Shown piece by piece: positions 23,440 to 35,753 of a stretch of 64,000 nucleotides of DNA; the first letter of the stretch is position 1, and the number at the start of each line of letters is the position of its first letter. Where the stretch lies: the NCBI GenBank assembly GCA_002104935.1, contig MCGT01000023.1:62001-126000 (forward strand), given 5' to 3'. The notes below the pieces were generated by a model. It worked only from the letters and a program-made list of their open reading frames with translations. It did not search any database and was not told where the DNA came from. The DNA comes from Hesseltinella vesiculosa. Lineage: Eukaryota; Mucoromycota; Mucoromycetes; Mucorales; Cunninghamellaceae. Both the position numbers and the translations under genes were made by a program.

Positions 23440-26054
23440 ATGATTGTTACGTCCTTGCCAAAACGACAGGACTCATTGTCCAGGGCAAGTACTCTGGCAA
23501 GTTTGCCGCCTGTCAACCCTCACACATCCTTCATTGACTTGACACCAAAGCCTGTAAGTGGGTTCAATTTTCGGCGTTGGTGACCCATGAAAAAAACATG
23601 GCGAATGACAATTTCATCCATTGCTTTTTATTTAGACGCATCCGCCCATCCCGGGCCAAAAGCCTCTGCCGGTGAGAGGTTCGAGTTTGAGCAAGTTGAG
23701 CTATGGCGTGCGCCCATCCACCGTCATGGTGGCTCCTCCTCCTCTACTTGATAAACCCCTGCTGAAAACTGAAGTCATAGCGATCGGCGAAGAATTACGA
23801 GAAGAATTGGACGATGGTGACACGACCGACACAAGCTCCTACCTGACGGCGGGCGACGATGATCTCGGGGCCGATTCGCCCGTTCGACCCCCATTCATGA
23901 GCCGAAGCTCCAGTCAGCAATCGTGCTTGACTGATTATGTCTCCATCATCGAAGAAGAAGACGACAGCATCGAGTCATCCTTGCTTCAATGGAAGCGTCA
24001 ATCGACTCTACAACTCGCCGCTCCCGCTATGGCCACCCTGTCCCGCCTCGACTTTCAAACAAAAATGAACGAGTGTCTGGCCACCTTGTCCACCACCAGT
24101 GATCTTTGGGCCGACAATGCTATCTTTGGCGAGCTAGAGATCCGGCTCAAGCAGCCCACTATCCAGGAAAAATGTCAGTACGCAGCCGATCGGCTATGGA
24201 GCGAAGACACCTCTCTCATGGAGCTCCATCGTGTGGCAGCCTTTCTCGGCAAAAAGTAGGTTCTCCTCCACCAACATCTACTCGATACTGACACGCTCTC
24301 CTTTTTTTTTTTTTTTTTTTCAAAAGTGAATTATTTAATCACACCGTGTGCCAGTTGTTCCTAGCAAAGTTTGATTTTGCCCATCGACGGTTAGATCTGG
24401 CTTTTAGGTAACAAAAAAGCCAATCATCGCCACGAAAAAAAAATGACACCCATTTCCTTTTACAGGCAGTTTTGCGCCAAAGTGTATCTCAAAGCTGAAG
24501 CTCAAGAAATCGACAGGATCCTCGAAGCTTTTGCTTATCGCTATTGGCACTGTAACCAAGACGCTCGTCTCCTTTACAATGCTGGTAAGCAAGTCCATGC
24601 ATGGATCGATTTCAAATGACTTTTTTTTTTTTTTAGATGTCGTCTATGCTGTTGTCTATTCTTTGATGTTGCTCAACACGGATCTACATATTGCACCTGG
24701 CCACATGCGTATGTCCAAGGCTCATTTCTGTGAAAACACCATGGTCACGATCCTGAACAATGTCAAGACGGAGCATGCTGCCTACCTCCCTGGCGGGTTG
24801 ACCCAATGGAAGCAAGACTTGCAGCAGTTTTTACGCGTAAGGACCTGCCTTCACAGGACAATGGCTCGGGAATAAGAACTCACCTCCCTTTTGTACTAGG
24901 ATATGTACCAATCCATCAAGAGCCAGAGCATTGTTCAGCCCCAGATGAAAAAAAGCCGGTCATTTTTACAACGCATCGATTCCTTCAAGCTCGCGTCCCA
25001 GGTAAACCATTCATCCAAGCCCAAGCATAGACACTCACCTCCTCGGCTAGACAAAGGCGGGTGACAAGACACAGGAGGCCGAATCTAAGATCAAGCAAGG
25101 TATCAACGTGCCTGAGCTCAGCAGTCGTGTGCGTTGGCGTACAGCAAACAAGCTCAAGCCCAGCACTCAGCAGGACTGGGTCAAAGGTCATCTGCATTTG
25201 AAGCGTGGGTGTCTGCGGTTGACGATCGAAAAGACGACAAGCAAATTCTCTAGCATCGTAAGGAGGAGTGGGGGAGGGACTGAGCAAAAAAAAAAAAAAA
25301 TAATCATCATCCTTTTTTCCTCTTGCAGATCAAGCCAGCGATGCAGCGAGCGCCCGACGAAAGCACTTGGACAATTGAGCTGGATCACTGCTTGCTCACA
25401 AGCGGCACGCTCAACAACAGCTTCGAGCTGCATTTAAACAACAGCAGCCACTACGAAATTGAATGCCAGGATGCATCCTTGGCCGACCAATGGAAATTCG
25501 GGGTTTGGTTCTGGGCCGCCATGGTGTCCAAGAAACCCTGGGACCAACCAGTGAGCAGCTGTGTGTATGGATGGGAGGTGACACCCGAAGAACTGGACAC
25601 GTGCACCTTGTCTGTTTGGGAACCGCCATCGTGTTCATGGAGTCAACAGACGGATTTGCGAGGCAGCCAACCGAGCATCACCCTGGAAAGCCAGCTAAAA
25701 TGGATCCAGCAGGAACTGAGTTCCTTGCAACAGGAGCATGATACCCACTCCCAGCGCTTCGCTCCCATTATCCAGGTAAAAAAGAGAGATGGGATGGTGT
25801 GGGTCGAGCTAGCCTTGTGCTCATGCGCAGGTATGTCCTCTTTGTAGCTGCCCACGCGATTGCATGTCAAGAAAGCCCAGATCTTGACGAATTGGCATGA
25901 AAAGAATACCAGCCTTATCCAGCAGATGGACAAGTACACTCAATACAAATCAGCTATCGAAAAATACCAAGGCCAGCGTCGTCTCCTCCACATCGATCAA
26001 GGCAATTTTCTGGAAGAAATTAACGATCTCTTCAAGGAAATCAGTCACCAGTAA
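23440..26054 (+). CDS. Sec7-PH Arf guanine exchange factor, EFA6/PSD/Yel1 type
   Basis: EFA6/Yel1 proteins activate Arf6/Arf3 at the plasma membrane and influence actin and polarity. The ATG at 23440 starts a Ser/Pro-rich and acidic N-terminus (23640-24060). The Sec7 domain spans several exons from about 24060 to 24840. It has FDFAHRRLDLAFRQF, the catalytic glutamate in EAQEIDRILEAFA (about 24495-24535) and SLMLLNTDLHI (about 24660-24690). A PH domain follows (about 25130-25535), with KGHLHLKRGCL and the terminal Trp helix. A C-terminal coiled coil runs from 25680 to 26054. The Sec7-PH-coiled-coil order is diagnostic of EFA6/Yel1. Introns of 45-80 nt with T or A runs were inferred; the start exon is uncertain. 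Confidence 0.85.
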
Positions 26055-26168
26055 ATCATAAATTAAACTGTCAGTGTAGCGTTTTTCAAGAGGAATAAAT
26101 ACGAAGACTTTTGGCTGGTACACAATCGTATCCGAAAAGTGTGCACACCAGCAGCAATCATGAAGACC

Positions 26169-26172
<4 letters not shown>

Positions 26173-26206
<34 letters not shown>
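26173..26206. repeat. (GA)n microsatellite
   Basis: An uninterrupted GA dinucleotide run of 17 units lies just downstream of the Sec7-PH gene. Confidence 0.97.
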
Positions 26207-26209
<3 letters not shown>

Positions 26210-27476
26210 ATGCGTATATGATTCGTGTTATTATTATCAGCAGCACGTCGTCGTTAGAATGAGAATCTATCAAAAGATGGTTTCTGAGAAGAAGCGCCGA
26301 GGACGACCCAGGCCATCGGAGTTCAGGGACACCCCATTTTCAATCATCAGGGCAGCCTGGTAGACGTGCGCAATTCTAAAGGCTCAACGGTAAAAAAGTA
26401 GGATACACATGCCGGGTTGCACATTGACACCCGTAAAAATGAAAGGTTGGTAGAGCTTGGTTGCACACCCAGCCAGAGCAAGTCTTTTTTACTGCCTCCA
26501 CTGGCTCGGGTCAAACGGTATTATTTTTTTTTATCATGGAAGACTTTCTTTTCAGTTTTGAGAGTAAAAAAAAAAAAAAAACCAAGTTCGGTTGCGTGGG
26601 TTGCCTTTTTCCATTTTTTTTAACGCCCAGAGCCATTGTTCAAATACACGTGGTGGATGTGTAAAGGTTGGGAGTATTGGTTGTTTTTTCGGTAAGGGTG
26701 CCACAAGCATGAAGAGTTTGCTGGGAAGCACTGGAGGGATCTGATTGGAAACAGATAGGGAAAAGAAAATGAAGTTTAACTTTAATTGCAAGCATATGGA
26801 AAAAAAGGCGATCTGAAATCGTGACGTAGTTGGCAAAGATTTCACATGCAAGCATGCAGAGTTTTTCTTCCGGGAACCGCCACATGGAATACCGAGGCAT
26901 TCATTGTCTTTTTTTTTTGGTGCCTGTTCATGGGTAGGAGTAGGAAAATAAAACGCCAATGAAAACGTTGAGAGAAAAAGATTTCGCCGCAGAGAAAGGA
27001 GTATCCTCCATTTGACCGAGTGAAAAGCAGAGTGGTTGGAGGGCCAAGTAAAGGGGCCATGAAAGCCAAAGTCAAAACATCCCTGGACACCATATATGGA
27101 GCCAATTGTTTGATTATCGACGTTGCTCAAAAGTTAAAAAATCGATTTTTGGGATCAGGCTTTTTGAGTGCGTGGGAACTTGATCTCCAGATTCAACAAA
27201 CAAAGGTGTCACCAAAGCCCTAAGAGTCTTTTTGACATCCTCTCGAGTTCTCCTTGAATGTGGCCAAATTAAAAAAAAAAAAGCTCTTCTGTTTATTGAT
27301 TCACACGAGTCCATACTTCAGATTCAGTCGGATTCAGTTAAATAAAAAAAATAGCAATCTTGCTTCTGCGGCGCTTTCACTTCCTCATGACTCATCCAGT
27401 CATGTTCCGCCCCGCAATGAGCTGTATAAGGTCAATCATAAAAATTTACGAAAACGGAACACTGTTATGATGAGTG

Positions 27477-27511
<35 letters not shown>
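27477..27511. repeat. Poly-A tract of 35 nt
   Basis: This is the longest homopolymer in the window and lies in intergenic DNA. It might be the tail of an old retroposed sequence, but no related body or duplication is visible, so its origin is open. Confidence 0.95.
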
Positions 27512-27514
<3 letters not shown>

Positions 27515-28408
27515 CTTGTTACAAAAATAGTGACGCATTGAGGCATTTCTTCTGGTCAGGCAGGGCATGCAAAATAAACCAAGATGGGTTCAATTGTGGT
27601 GATTTGCTGGAAAATGCATGAAAAAACGGCTTGTAGGCAATTTCGGCTGGCGGGTATAATTTTTGAACAAAAAAGGAACAGGGTTCCCACGCACCCTTTT
27701 AAAGCTATGGCTGGTGACACAAAAGTTCTACTCGTTCGGAGCACTTTCAAATGGACATTGCCAAATCACATTGGCGTTTCTTATCTGTACTCCTTTTTTG
27801 GTAAGAAGGGCAAGCCATCCAGAAATTGCCGATCTGTTCCCCCTCAGACGATGATGGCCCGAATTGCTGCTTACATGATGATATGATATGGCCTTTCGCT
27901 TTTTCAAAAATATAACCTCACTCCATCGCTCCCCATCTTTTTCTATTCGAGGTAGAAGACCATTATTACTGCTTAATGACAAAATAAAATAAGAAAAAGA
28001 GGCATCCTTCCGCTTGTCATTCTGAAAACTGTACGAAAAAAATAGCATGAAAAAAATAAGACATGACCTTGGAGAAGCAACGAAAAAAAAAAAAAATTCC
28101 CATGCATTGATAAGATCAAGCGCTGATTTTTTTTTTTTTTGCATCTTATCAAACCTGGAGAAAATACAATGAGGCTATTTTTTCATGTGTTAAGCTTGCT
28201 CACCAAAAAATCCAACCACAGATTCTCAAAGACACGGCCAGCCAATCATTTCAAGAGCGCCTCCCGCAACTGATAAGGCAAAAAAAGGCAACTCACTTTT
28301 TTCCTCATTTCTTATATTTTTTTTTTTATTTTATTCCTTTTATTTCTCTTTTCTCCACTTTTTCTTCTTTACCCTTTGAAACGTTTTTATTTTATTTTAT
28401 TTTTTTGC

Positions 28409-30381
28409 ATGGAACATAGCGATTCTCCCATTATTTCACAACAAGTATTTGGTTCTAGTAAAAAGATCCAATTTATCGGCCTGTCACCCGTGAATTCTCT
28501 GCTGACGGTCATTGACAAAGACCAACCCATTCATTTACCGCGGCCCAGCACCATGACTTCGCCCAAGCGCCACATGTCCATTGAATCCATGTTGACCAAT
28601 GACGATGACACTCAACGACCAGTCAAGCGACTCTGGGACGACCTTGCTCCCGTCGACAAACGTCCTCGCTATACCCCTCCCTTGTCACCTCCTCCCTCAG
28701 CACCCGCCTCGGTCACCAGTCCACCAGCCCTCTTTGCCAGCTTGCCACAACGTCAAACCATGACGGTGACCTGTTACCACGCCGTCGTCGCCCAAAAGTC
28801 ATATGGCTCTGAAAAACGGTTCTTGTGCCCACCTCCGATGGTGTACCTGCAACAAGACCAAACTCAGTCGCCCCTGATCTCCCTCTCCGTTGTCGCCGAC
28901 CACCAGGACCGCCCGGTCGAACAACACGGCTATGCCCAAGACCACCAACCCCTCAGCTTCAAGTACTTGCACGTCACCGGCACTGCCAAAACCAAACAGT
29001 TTATGCTCAAGCTCAACCTTCAGCAAGGCGTCGCTCGTGCCCCCTTTGCCTCCTCCTTCTCACACCCGATCTCCATCATCTCCAAGCCATCGAAAAAAAC
29101 CGCAAAGGCCCGCAACATCTCCTCCTGCATCTTCACCACTTCACAGGTCTCCCTCTTCAACCGCATCAACTCCCAAACCGTCCGCACAAAGTACCTCACG
29201 TCTGATCCCGCCACCAATCAGCTGTGCGCCAAGAACCTCGCCTGGTCTGCGTTTGACATCATCCTGGTCAAACAGCCTCCCCCACCCACGCCTGCCCTTG
29301 CCAACCATCAATACCACTACCACCACCTACATCAGCCCTCCGTCTCCGCCTCCGGCCCTCCCTTGACCTACGGCTCAGAAATCATCCTCAAACACCCCAG
29401 CGGCGTGTGCACTCCTCGCGTGATCATCCGCAAGGTCGACAAGGCCATGGTTACCCCCGATGCTGCTGGTCCCGTGAGCCAGATGCAAAAAGTGGCTCTC
29501 CAATTAGCTTCTTCTGCCGAACCCGGGCAATCCCCCTTGTACCTGAGCGCAAATGGTCAACTGATGCACCAGCCCCACCAGGACGTCAGCAAAGACCAGC
29601 AAGACACCAGTGCCTGGCTTGACTATAGCCCCTCCACTTGCTCAGCCCAAGGCGAACAAATGAACGATTACCTGTGTTGGACCATTGTAGGCATTGCTAA
29701 ATTCCAATACACCGTCGATGCTCCAGCCGTGCCCTGTGCTCCCACTACCCCAAGGTAACATCCTTCATTGATACATGCGACTTTTTTGTAACACCCCCTT
29801 TTTTTTTCAGATCGGATGCCATGGCCTCACCTATGCTTCGGAACAACTCGCTTCCTTCTCTCTCCCCTTCTGTTTCAACCTCCCCAGCCCTCTCCTACCA
29901 ATCCTTCTCCAGCCCTGGCCGTCATGATGTCTGCCGCATGTCACCTCCTCCTTCCCCTCCTCGAACACTGATGCCTCTGCCCATGGTGTCTTCCGTCCAC
30001 TATCATCAACATCACCTGTCCATCCGTGGCCGTCATCTCACTCAGCCCCCTCACCAGGAATCTTCTGCATCACCCCAACTCCTTGAATTCTGGCTTGGTG
30101 GCACCCATCGTCCCTTGCCCTGTGTTGGCCAACCGGTCTTGGACACCCACCCAGGCGCGATGGAATTGACCCTGGCAATGCCTCCCACCCAAGACTTGCT
30201 GATCGCCCACCATGACCTGCTTATCAATCTACCCAGTGGCCAACGTTCCATGGAGCTGCCGCTGCTGCTTGTACGCAAGGACAGTGTTGTCTATCATTCT
30301 GGAAAAGCCCTTGTCTGCCATGTTGAACAAAATGGTGATACCCGTTGGTCTGTTTTGGATGTCTCGGTCTCCAAAGCCTAA
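28409..30381 (+). CDS. CSL (CBF1/RBP-J/Su(H)/Lag-1) family transcription factor
   Basis: CSL proteins bind GTGGGAA-type sites. In fungi they act without Notch and affect adhesion and cell cycle. The start is the ATG at 28409, following a T-rich leader. There are two exons: one to about 29755 (AG-GTAACA) and one from about 29812 to 30381. The N-terminal Rel-like DNA-binding region has AQKSYGSEKRFLCPPP (28790-28840). Next come KQFMLKLNLQQG and SKPSKK in the NTD/BTD linker (about 29080), then LFNRINSQTVRTKYL. The beta-trefoil block ends with PRVIIRKVDKA...PVSQMQKVAL (29420-29510) and WTIVG (29680). Exon 2 holds the C-terminal Rel-homology-like domain, weakly conserved, ending in ELPLLLVRKDSVVYHS. 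A Pro-rich N-terminal extension and linker insertions are typical of fungal CSLs. Confidence 0.9.
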
Positions 30382-32765
30382 TGACCCACTACAAAAAAAA
30401 AAAAAAAAAAAAAAAAAGCTGGCTCTTTAATTTTCTACCATTCTCTTATGTGTATATGCTCCCTCCTTTATATGATCTCATCATGTCTGTAATATAGCCC
30501 TTTCTTGTCCATAATAAATCCTTTCACATGTTCATTCCCGCATACTTGTACGCTGTTGAACGCCATGCTTCGCTTAGCGTCAAAGAGTCCTGACTGGTCA
30601 GATCTGGGCCATTTTGGCTTTTAAAAATTGTAAGCACAAGCTCCATGCTCAGTTTACTTTACGATGGAGACTAGGAGGTTAGGCCATTCACTTTTCAACG
30701 AAGACACAATTATGCATAAAATCAACACCAGCTTTCAGTACTGGCTGGTCTGCTTCCTTGCGCTTGGCGCTGGTGTCGTTGCGGCTTCGTGAAAGTAATG
30801 GGATATGGTTCGTAAGTGAGGCTTGACATGTCGCTTTTTGCAGATCGTTGCAAGTCGCTGGTGGTTGGATGACAAAGGCAAAAAGCAGAAGAATAGGTAC
30901 CTTGGGAAAAGACAGGACCAGAAAAAAAAAAGACAAGCTTTTTATTCGCTGACCCAAAAGTTGCACACCTTATCAGCTATAGAATCATGACGAGCTCCAA
31001 GACAAAGTGAGAGGGTTGGTCTTAAAGCAGGTGATGTCATTGTTGCCCATACCCTCCATTTTTTGCAGCTTCCATTGGACCTGACAGAGTCCATGAAGTT
31101 GCAAATGACGCCACTTCTGCTGGCACTGGCGAAGGCTGTGGCTATTCCTACCTAAGCGATCCTGCCAACAATGGCTTTGTTAACGATCAGCCATGGCTTG
31201 ATTTAGTTTAGCAGGTGCATCGGCGGAGTCGGAATGAAACGAATCAAAAAATTGGCTGATTTGCTTTTTATTTTTATTTTTTCGAAATGAAGAGGAGTGC
31301 TACAATTCATTTTTAGTGCCTATTTGCCAGCCTACTCTGTCTTCCCTCCGCTGTCTGAGAGAGCTGCCATCTTAATGAAAGGTCATTTCTCACCATTTTG
31401 TACTGGCATGCAATGGGGTGAATTTATTTAGAGCGTTTTTGCACCGTGATATTTGATCAGATGGCCTGGGGGGTTCCCTGGTGAAAATGGCCGATTTTTC
31501 ATTATTTTTAGCTGGCGATTCGGAGGTGTCAAAACTAAACGGATCAAAAGTTGGCTGGGCGACATTCATCCATCGACCTGATATTTTCAGCATCATCATC
31601 ATTCCTGCATTTGCGCTCTTGCGCAACATTTCACAGTGATCCAATCACTCAAAAGACCTGTGCAGCGTTTCCCCATGTTTTGTCAAAATGGAGAAAAAAT
31701 GGAATATCCTATTTGGTCTCCGCAAAGTGCCTTTTGGCTCCTGGCTGCTGCGCACCCGACAATCGATAAACAGTGAAAGACGGTGCCATCGTCAAGTGCG
31801 GAATGGCGTATGTTTTTCTACATCAAATTGAAACTTTCGATATTTGGATTGTTTTAGAGAAAACTCGACCTTCGCATGGATTTAGAATTGCCCTGCGTGC
31901 AGCCTGGAGCCGAAATACACTGTGCGGTGACTGAAGATGGCGATCCCATTTTTTTTGAAAAAAATACAGCACGGCAGTGTCCATGCATGAAGGATGATGA
32001 CGCTGAGAATACTGTCATAGGTCGATTGGGGAAGGCAGGCCATCGTTTTTTATTTAGCCGATCGAGCTTTTTTACCGGGTGGCGCGGGCAAAAAGAGAGA
32101 ATCTTGGTAAAGTTGGCTGGGCAGCTTCCCTACTGCACTTTCCTTGACTTTGATTGGCTCATATTTTCAACAAAAGGTGCATTATTTTTTTTGGCGCACA
32201 GTTGTTTCACAGCAACTTGTCGCATCATCGTTTGTCGCTTGCCGATTCTCATTTGGAAAGATGTCCGTGATTTTAATAACAAGGGCCAATCAAAAGGCAG
32301 AAATTCTGAATGAAGGGGCTTTCTTCTTTTGTCTATAGCTTTTCCAAGTGTGCAATGATGATACGATTTTGTGAATCAGTACGTATTTTCAAATTCAAGG
32401 GCAATTTTCACCCTATCCTGATTCAATGGGTCGCGGCGTATCAAGCTTTGCAACATAAACTTTTGTACGTGATTAGGCTTGGCGCTTAATTCTTTCATCA
32501 TCACTGAAAAAAAAAACGTTGAACAGCAAACGCCTACCCTCAGCCTATGATCTTGTAGCTTACCATGTTTCAGCAGTGGCGATGTACCTTTTTATATGTG
32601 CAATACCGAAAAGGAGGGCATGTAGACTGACTTGGTAACATGAGATGGGGCCAAGATAGTGCTGGACGACATATACTGTTTTAGTGCACGCTGCAAATTC
32701 ATGAAAAAAAAAAAGTCGATTTATTTGATTTTCAAAGATGCATAAATGATGTAGTCGTTCGATGA
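30382..32765. other. Intergenic, 2.4 kb, no confident gene
   Basis: After the CSL 3' end (A run 30391-30416, AATAAA near 30511) there is no well-supported gene. A possible orphan last exon with acceptor TTTTTTGCAG lies at about 31069-31211 (see findings). A 146-codon open frame at 31876-32313 has no recognisable motif and runs through T tracts. Two related non-coding segments occur near 31214-31262 and 31511-31561. Confidence 0.4.
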
Positions 32766-34253
32766 TTATGGTTGAGGCTCGCTTGTGTGGCCACCTATAC
32801 CAAAGCAGTCTCTCTCGGATATGTAACGCAAGCATTGTAAAATGATGTTGGACTCATTTCGGATTTCATCATCCAGTAACTAAACGTATGGCATTAGAAA
32901 ACAGACATCCTCGGCGTAGGGTCAATTTTTTGATTCGCATTTCCTACCTTGCGCAGTAAATGAGGTCGTTTCCGAAACGCATCAACTTTACCAGGCCGGC
33001 TTGTCTGATAGCATAAAAAAAAAAGAATTGTGTCAAAATCATCAGTGCACGGTCATAAAGGAAAAGGAATATATACCTTTGCGGGCCGTTCATGGGAGAA
33101 GCGGCAGTTGGCGGTGTTGCGGCATTTGCCCCGTAAAAAGTACTTGCAAATTGGTTTCTTGGGGGTATCATGTTCAGGCAATTTGCCCATGCTGGTTGGA
33201 TCTTTGGACGAGACAGCGTCGGCTTCGAGATCCATGATGCCATCCTCGTCCTCGTCGGTAGCTGCATAGTCAACCAAGCCCGGGACTGCATGCGTTGGCT
33301 TTTTCTGGTTCTGCTTGTCAATTTTCCGTCGCTTGGCCGCCGTCAGGGGTAGCTCACCTCGTGCGTGCCGCTCGTCGGCCTCTCGTTTCTAGTGCACAGA
33401 AAAAGAACCCCGTTGTCAGCACCAGATCCTATTTCTCGTTTGTTGACCTTTTCTTCTTTTACCTTGCGTTCTACATTTTGAGACGAGGGCCAGTTGCGCT
33501 TACGTGCAGCGATCCAGGCATCGATTTCTTCTTGCGTTTGTAATTTAGGTGCATTGAGAGGCACAATGCCATCGGGTTTCCTGGAAGTGAAGAGCATGGG
33601 ATGAGTTTCCTGTCCTATCTACAGGTGGCAGGTGTTACTTTTTTTCGTTATCGTTTTTGCCGTGCGCTTGCGCTTGATGGGAGGCGATCATGGCAGGGAT
33701 GCCGTAAAAATCATGGCAGTCGGGGCATTTGACGTGTTGTTTGCAATGCTGCTGGTAAGCCAGGTCGGATTTGTACCATCGGTCGCAGCAGGTTTTCCTG
33801 CACAGAAAGGCACGGGGGTGTGAGTAGGAAGTAAGAGAAACATGTATTTATGAGAGGTTACCCCTTTGGCTGGACTTGGATGTCATCATAAGCAATCATT
33901 TGACGTTGGTCAGGCGTGGAGGCTGGTGCCCGTGCTAGGGCGGACAAGGGCGGCGGAGGAGAATAGGGATCAGGATAGGCATGGGGCTGGTGAGATGAGT
34001 CCATATAGTCAGTGTAGGCAGGGTAGGCAGGATAGGCAGGGTTGGCAGGGTGGTAATAGGGTGAATGAGGCTGGGGTGGTTGTAAATGAGGGTTGAAGAC
34101 ATTGGACAAAGCCGCGGCAGCAGCAGATCCCAAGGCTTGTCGTTCATGATTGCGTTGCTGGATTTGCTGTAAATGAGGAGAGATCGATTGACTGGTGGCT
34201 GGTCGCTGAGGTGGGCGATTCCAAGGAGGTGGCATTTGCCAATGATAGCTCAT
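32766..34253 (-). CDS. NUFIP1/Rsa1-like protein with CCCH zinc finger
   Basis: NUFIP1/Rsa1 acts with Hsp90/R2TP in box C/D snoRNP assembly; the plant and animal forms also bind RNA. The start is at 34253. Exon 1 encodes a Tyr/Pro/Gln-rich low-complexity region (34253-33860). The next exon carries a C2H2-like finger (CCDRWYKS, QQHCKQHVKCPDC, ASHQAQAHG). The conserved NUFIP1 block follows: LNAPKLQTQEEIDAWIAARK then RNWPS (33570-33490), and a basic KREADE/AKRRKI segment. A CCCH finger lies near 33070-33130 (CKYFLRGKC-x4-NCRFSH). The C-terminus (33000-32766) is LVKLMRFGNDLIYCARLLDD and a Cys-containing tail ending at TAA 32766-32768. Introns have standard sites and A/T runs. The gene is divergent with the BCL7-like gene. 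Confidence 0.82.
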
Positions 34254-34288
34254 GGTCTCTATCGATCTATCGCCAAAGGTTTTTTTGC

Positions 34289-34320
<32 letters not shown>

Positions 34321-34409
34321 GAGGCTGGCGGAGAGAGAACAGCAAAAAACAAGAGCCTTTTTTCTTCTGTCTTTCAAAAGTATCCCCATTTCCCTCTTTC
34401 ATTTGGAAC

Positions 34410-35480
34410 ATGTCAGCAACGAGTCGCTACCGTGAAAGAAAGTACAACGTTTCTGATAACGATCGATTATCCAGGATAATATCACAGCCTGTACAAACCT
34501 GGTAAGCCTGGTCCATTAGATACCTTGGGAGTATCGAATGTAAAACTGTCACTCAACCCTTGTTTTTGTTTTTTGTTTTGGTGCAAAGGGAAAAGAAATG
34601 GGCAAACAGCTCACGGTCCAAAAACTATCAAGTATATAAATGGGTCAAGTGTAAGCATGTATTAGGGTGTATGCAGATCATCGCTTCTGGTCTTGTTAAC
34701 CTTTCGTATTCGATTTTCATCCCAGCCGACCGAACCATTGTGTTTGATGACGATGACGATGACGATGACGACGACGACGACGAAGACGACGACGACGAAG
34801 ACGACGATTTGATGTCTTCAACTGGAAAGGTAAGCGAGGCATGTCAATGACAGGATGAAGCTTGATGCATTGATTCATGTCAGGACGATGAAGGCAAGGG
34901 CGAAGGCCATCGTATGGCTGTGGATCAACAACAGGGACAGGCTGCCGACCTCGCCACGAACGCTGTTACTTCTTTGAACGAGCGATCCACTACACAGCCC
35001 ACTGACCATCCCCCCACGGAACCTACCCTCGAGAAAGACAGCACACCGGTTGCCGAAGGTCACCCGACCGACCAAGCTGTGGCGCCTGTGGTCAACAAGC
35101 AAGTTTCGTCGCTGTTGGAGGACGAAAGCCGAACACCGACACCAAAGCTGTCGGATGTGTCAGACGCGGACCCAGACGCCATGATGGACGATGACGATGA
35201 TGATAAGGATAGCAATGATTTGAATGACGCCTCGCAGCATCCAGCCTACGCACCCCACGTCCATCCTCGCCTGACCGACGATGAGGGCCTGGATTCGCTG
35301 TCAACCTCGGCCCAAGCATCAACTGTGGCCACCCCTCAAGGCGATAGCACCACCTTCACTCCACCTCCACTACCAGCTTCGCAATCACAGCCTTCCCAAG
35401 AAGAAGCTTCGACGTCTCAGATACCAACCGCCAGTAATGACGTGACCATGACAGAATCTGCCCAGCAGGACTCGACATAG
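34410..35480 (+). CDS. BCL7-like protein (putative SWI/SNF accessory subunit)
   Basis: BCL7 proteins are small subunits of animal BAF chromatin remodellers. Exon 1 (34410-34501) encodes the RYRERKYNVSDNDRLSRII segment. It splices within a Trp codon to exon 2 (34590-34650), giving WEKKWANSS and YQVYKWVK. This matches the N-terminal BCL7 motif (WEKKWVTVGDTS, FKWVPV). Exon 3 starts at 34728 and contains an Asp/Glu run (34744-34806) encoded by a GAC/GAT/GAA microsatellite. The final exon (34884-35480) is acidic and Ser/Thr/Pro-rich, without a fold. Only the first 50 or so residues are conserved in the family, as in animals. The chromatin role is inferred from that homology. Confidence 0.8.
34744..34806 (+). 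repeat. GAN trinucleotide microsatellite encoding poly-Asp/Glu
   Basis: A run of GAC, GAT and GAA codons inside the BCL7-like gene gives about 20 acidic residues. It is in frame and likely length-variable between isolates. Confidence 0.95.
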
Positions 35481-35753
35481 ACACCTCTGCATCAAACGTC
35501 TCTCCCGCTTTTTTTTTTTTATATATTTTGCTTATGCCTTTTTTTTTTTTTTTTTTTTACTTGTTTGCCAATAAAAAAATGTTCTATTCATCCCAGAGAC
35601 TTCAGCAATGGAACGATTATCAGCTGTGGAATGAGTGCTGGGCGGTTGGGCACGTGTTTTCGAAGCCCAGCTCAGAACAAAAAAAACACAATGCTCTCCA
35701 TTTTTATTATCCCCCCTTTTTTTGATAGTTTTTTTTTTTCCGTATATTTTTGC

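Larger units (their letters stand above)
26055..28408. other. Intergenic, 2.35 kb, no gene seen
   Basis: The stretch contains a GA microsatellite, a 35-nt A run and multiple shorter A/T runs. Open frames here lack conserved motifs and mostly read through poly-A or poly-T. The last 150 bases before the CSL gene are T/C-rich, as in other promoters of this window. Confidence 0.45.

Noticed and set aside
27477..27511. Poly-A tract as a processed retrogene tail
   Set aside because: No intronless gene body, no target-site duplication and homopolymers are common everywhere in the window.
31876..32313. 146-codon plus-strand frame in intergenic DNA
   Set aside because: No domain, no promoter-like leader, Phe/Lys runs from homopolymers, no splice logic; likely chance.
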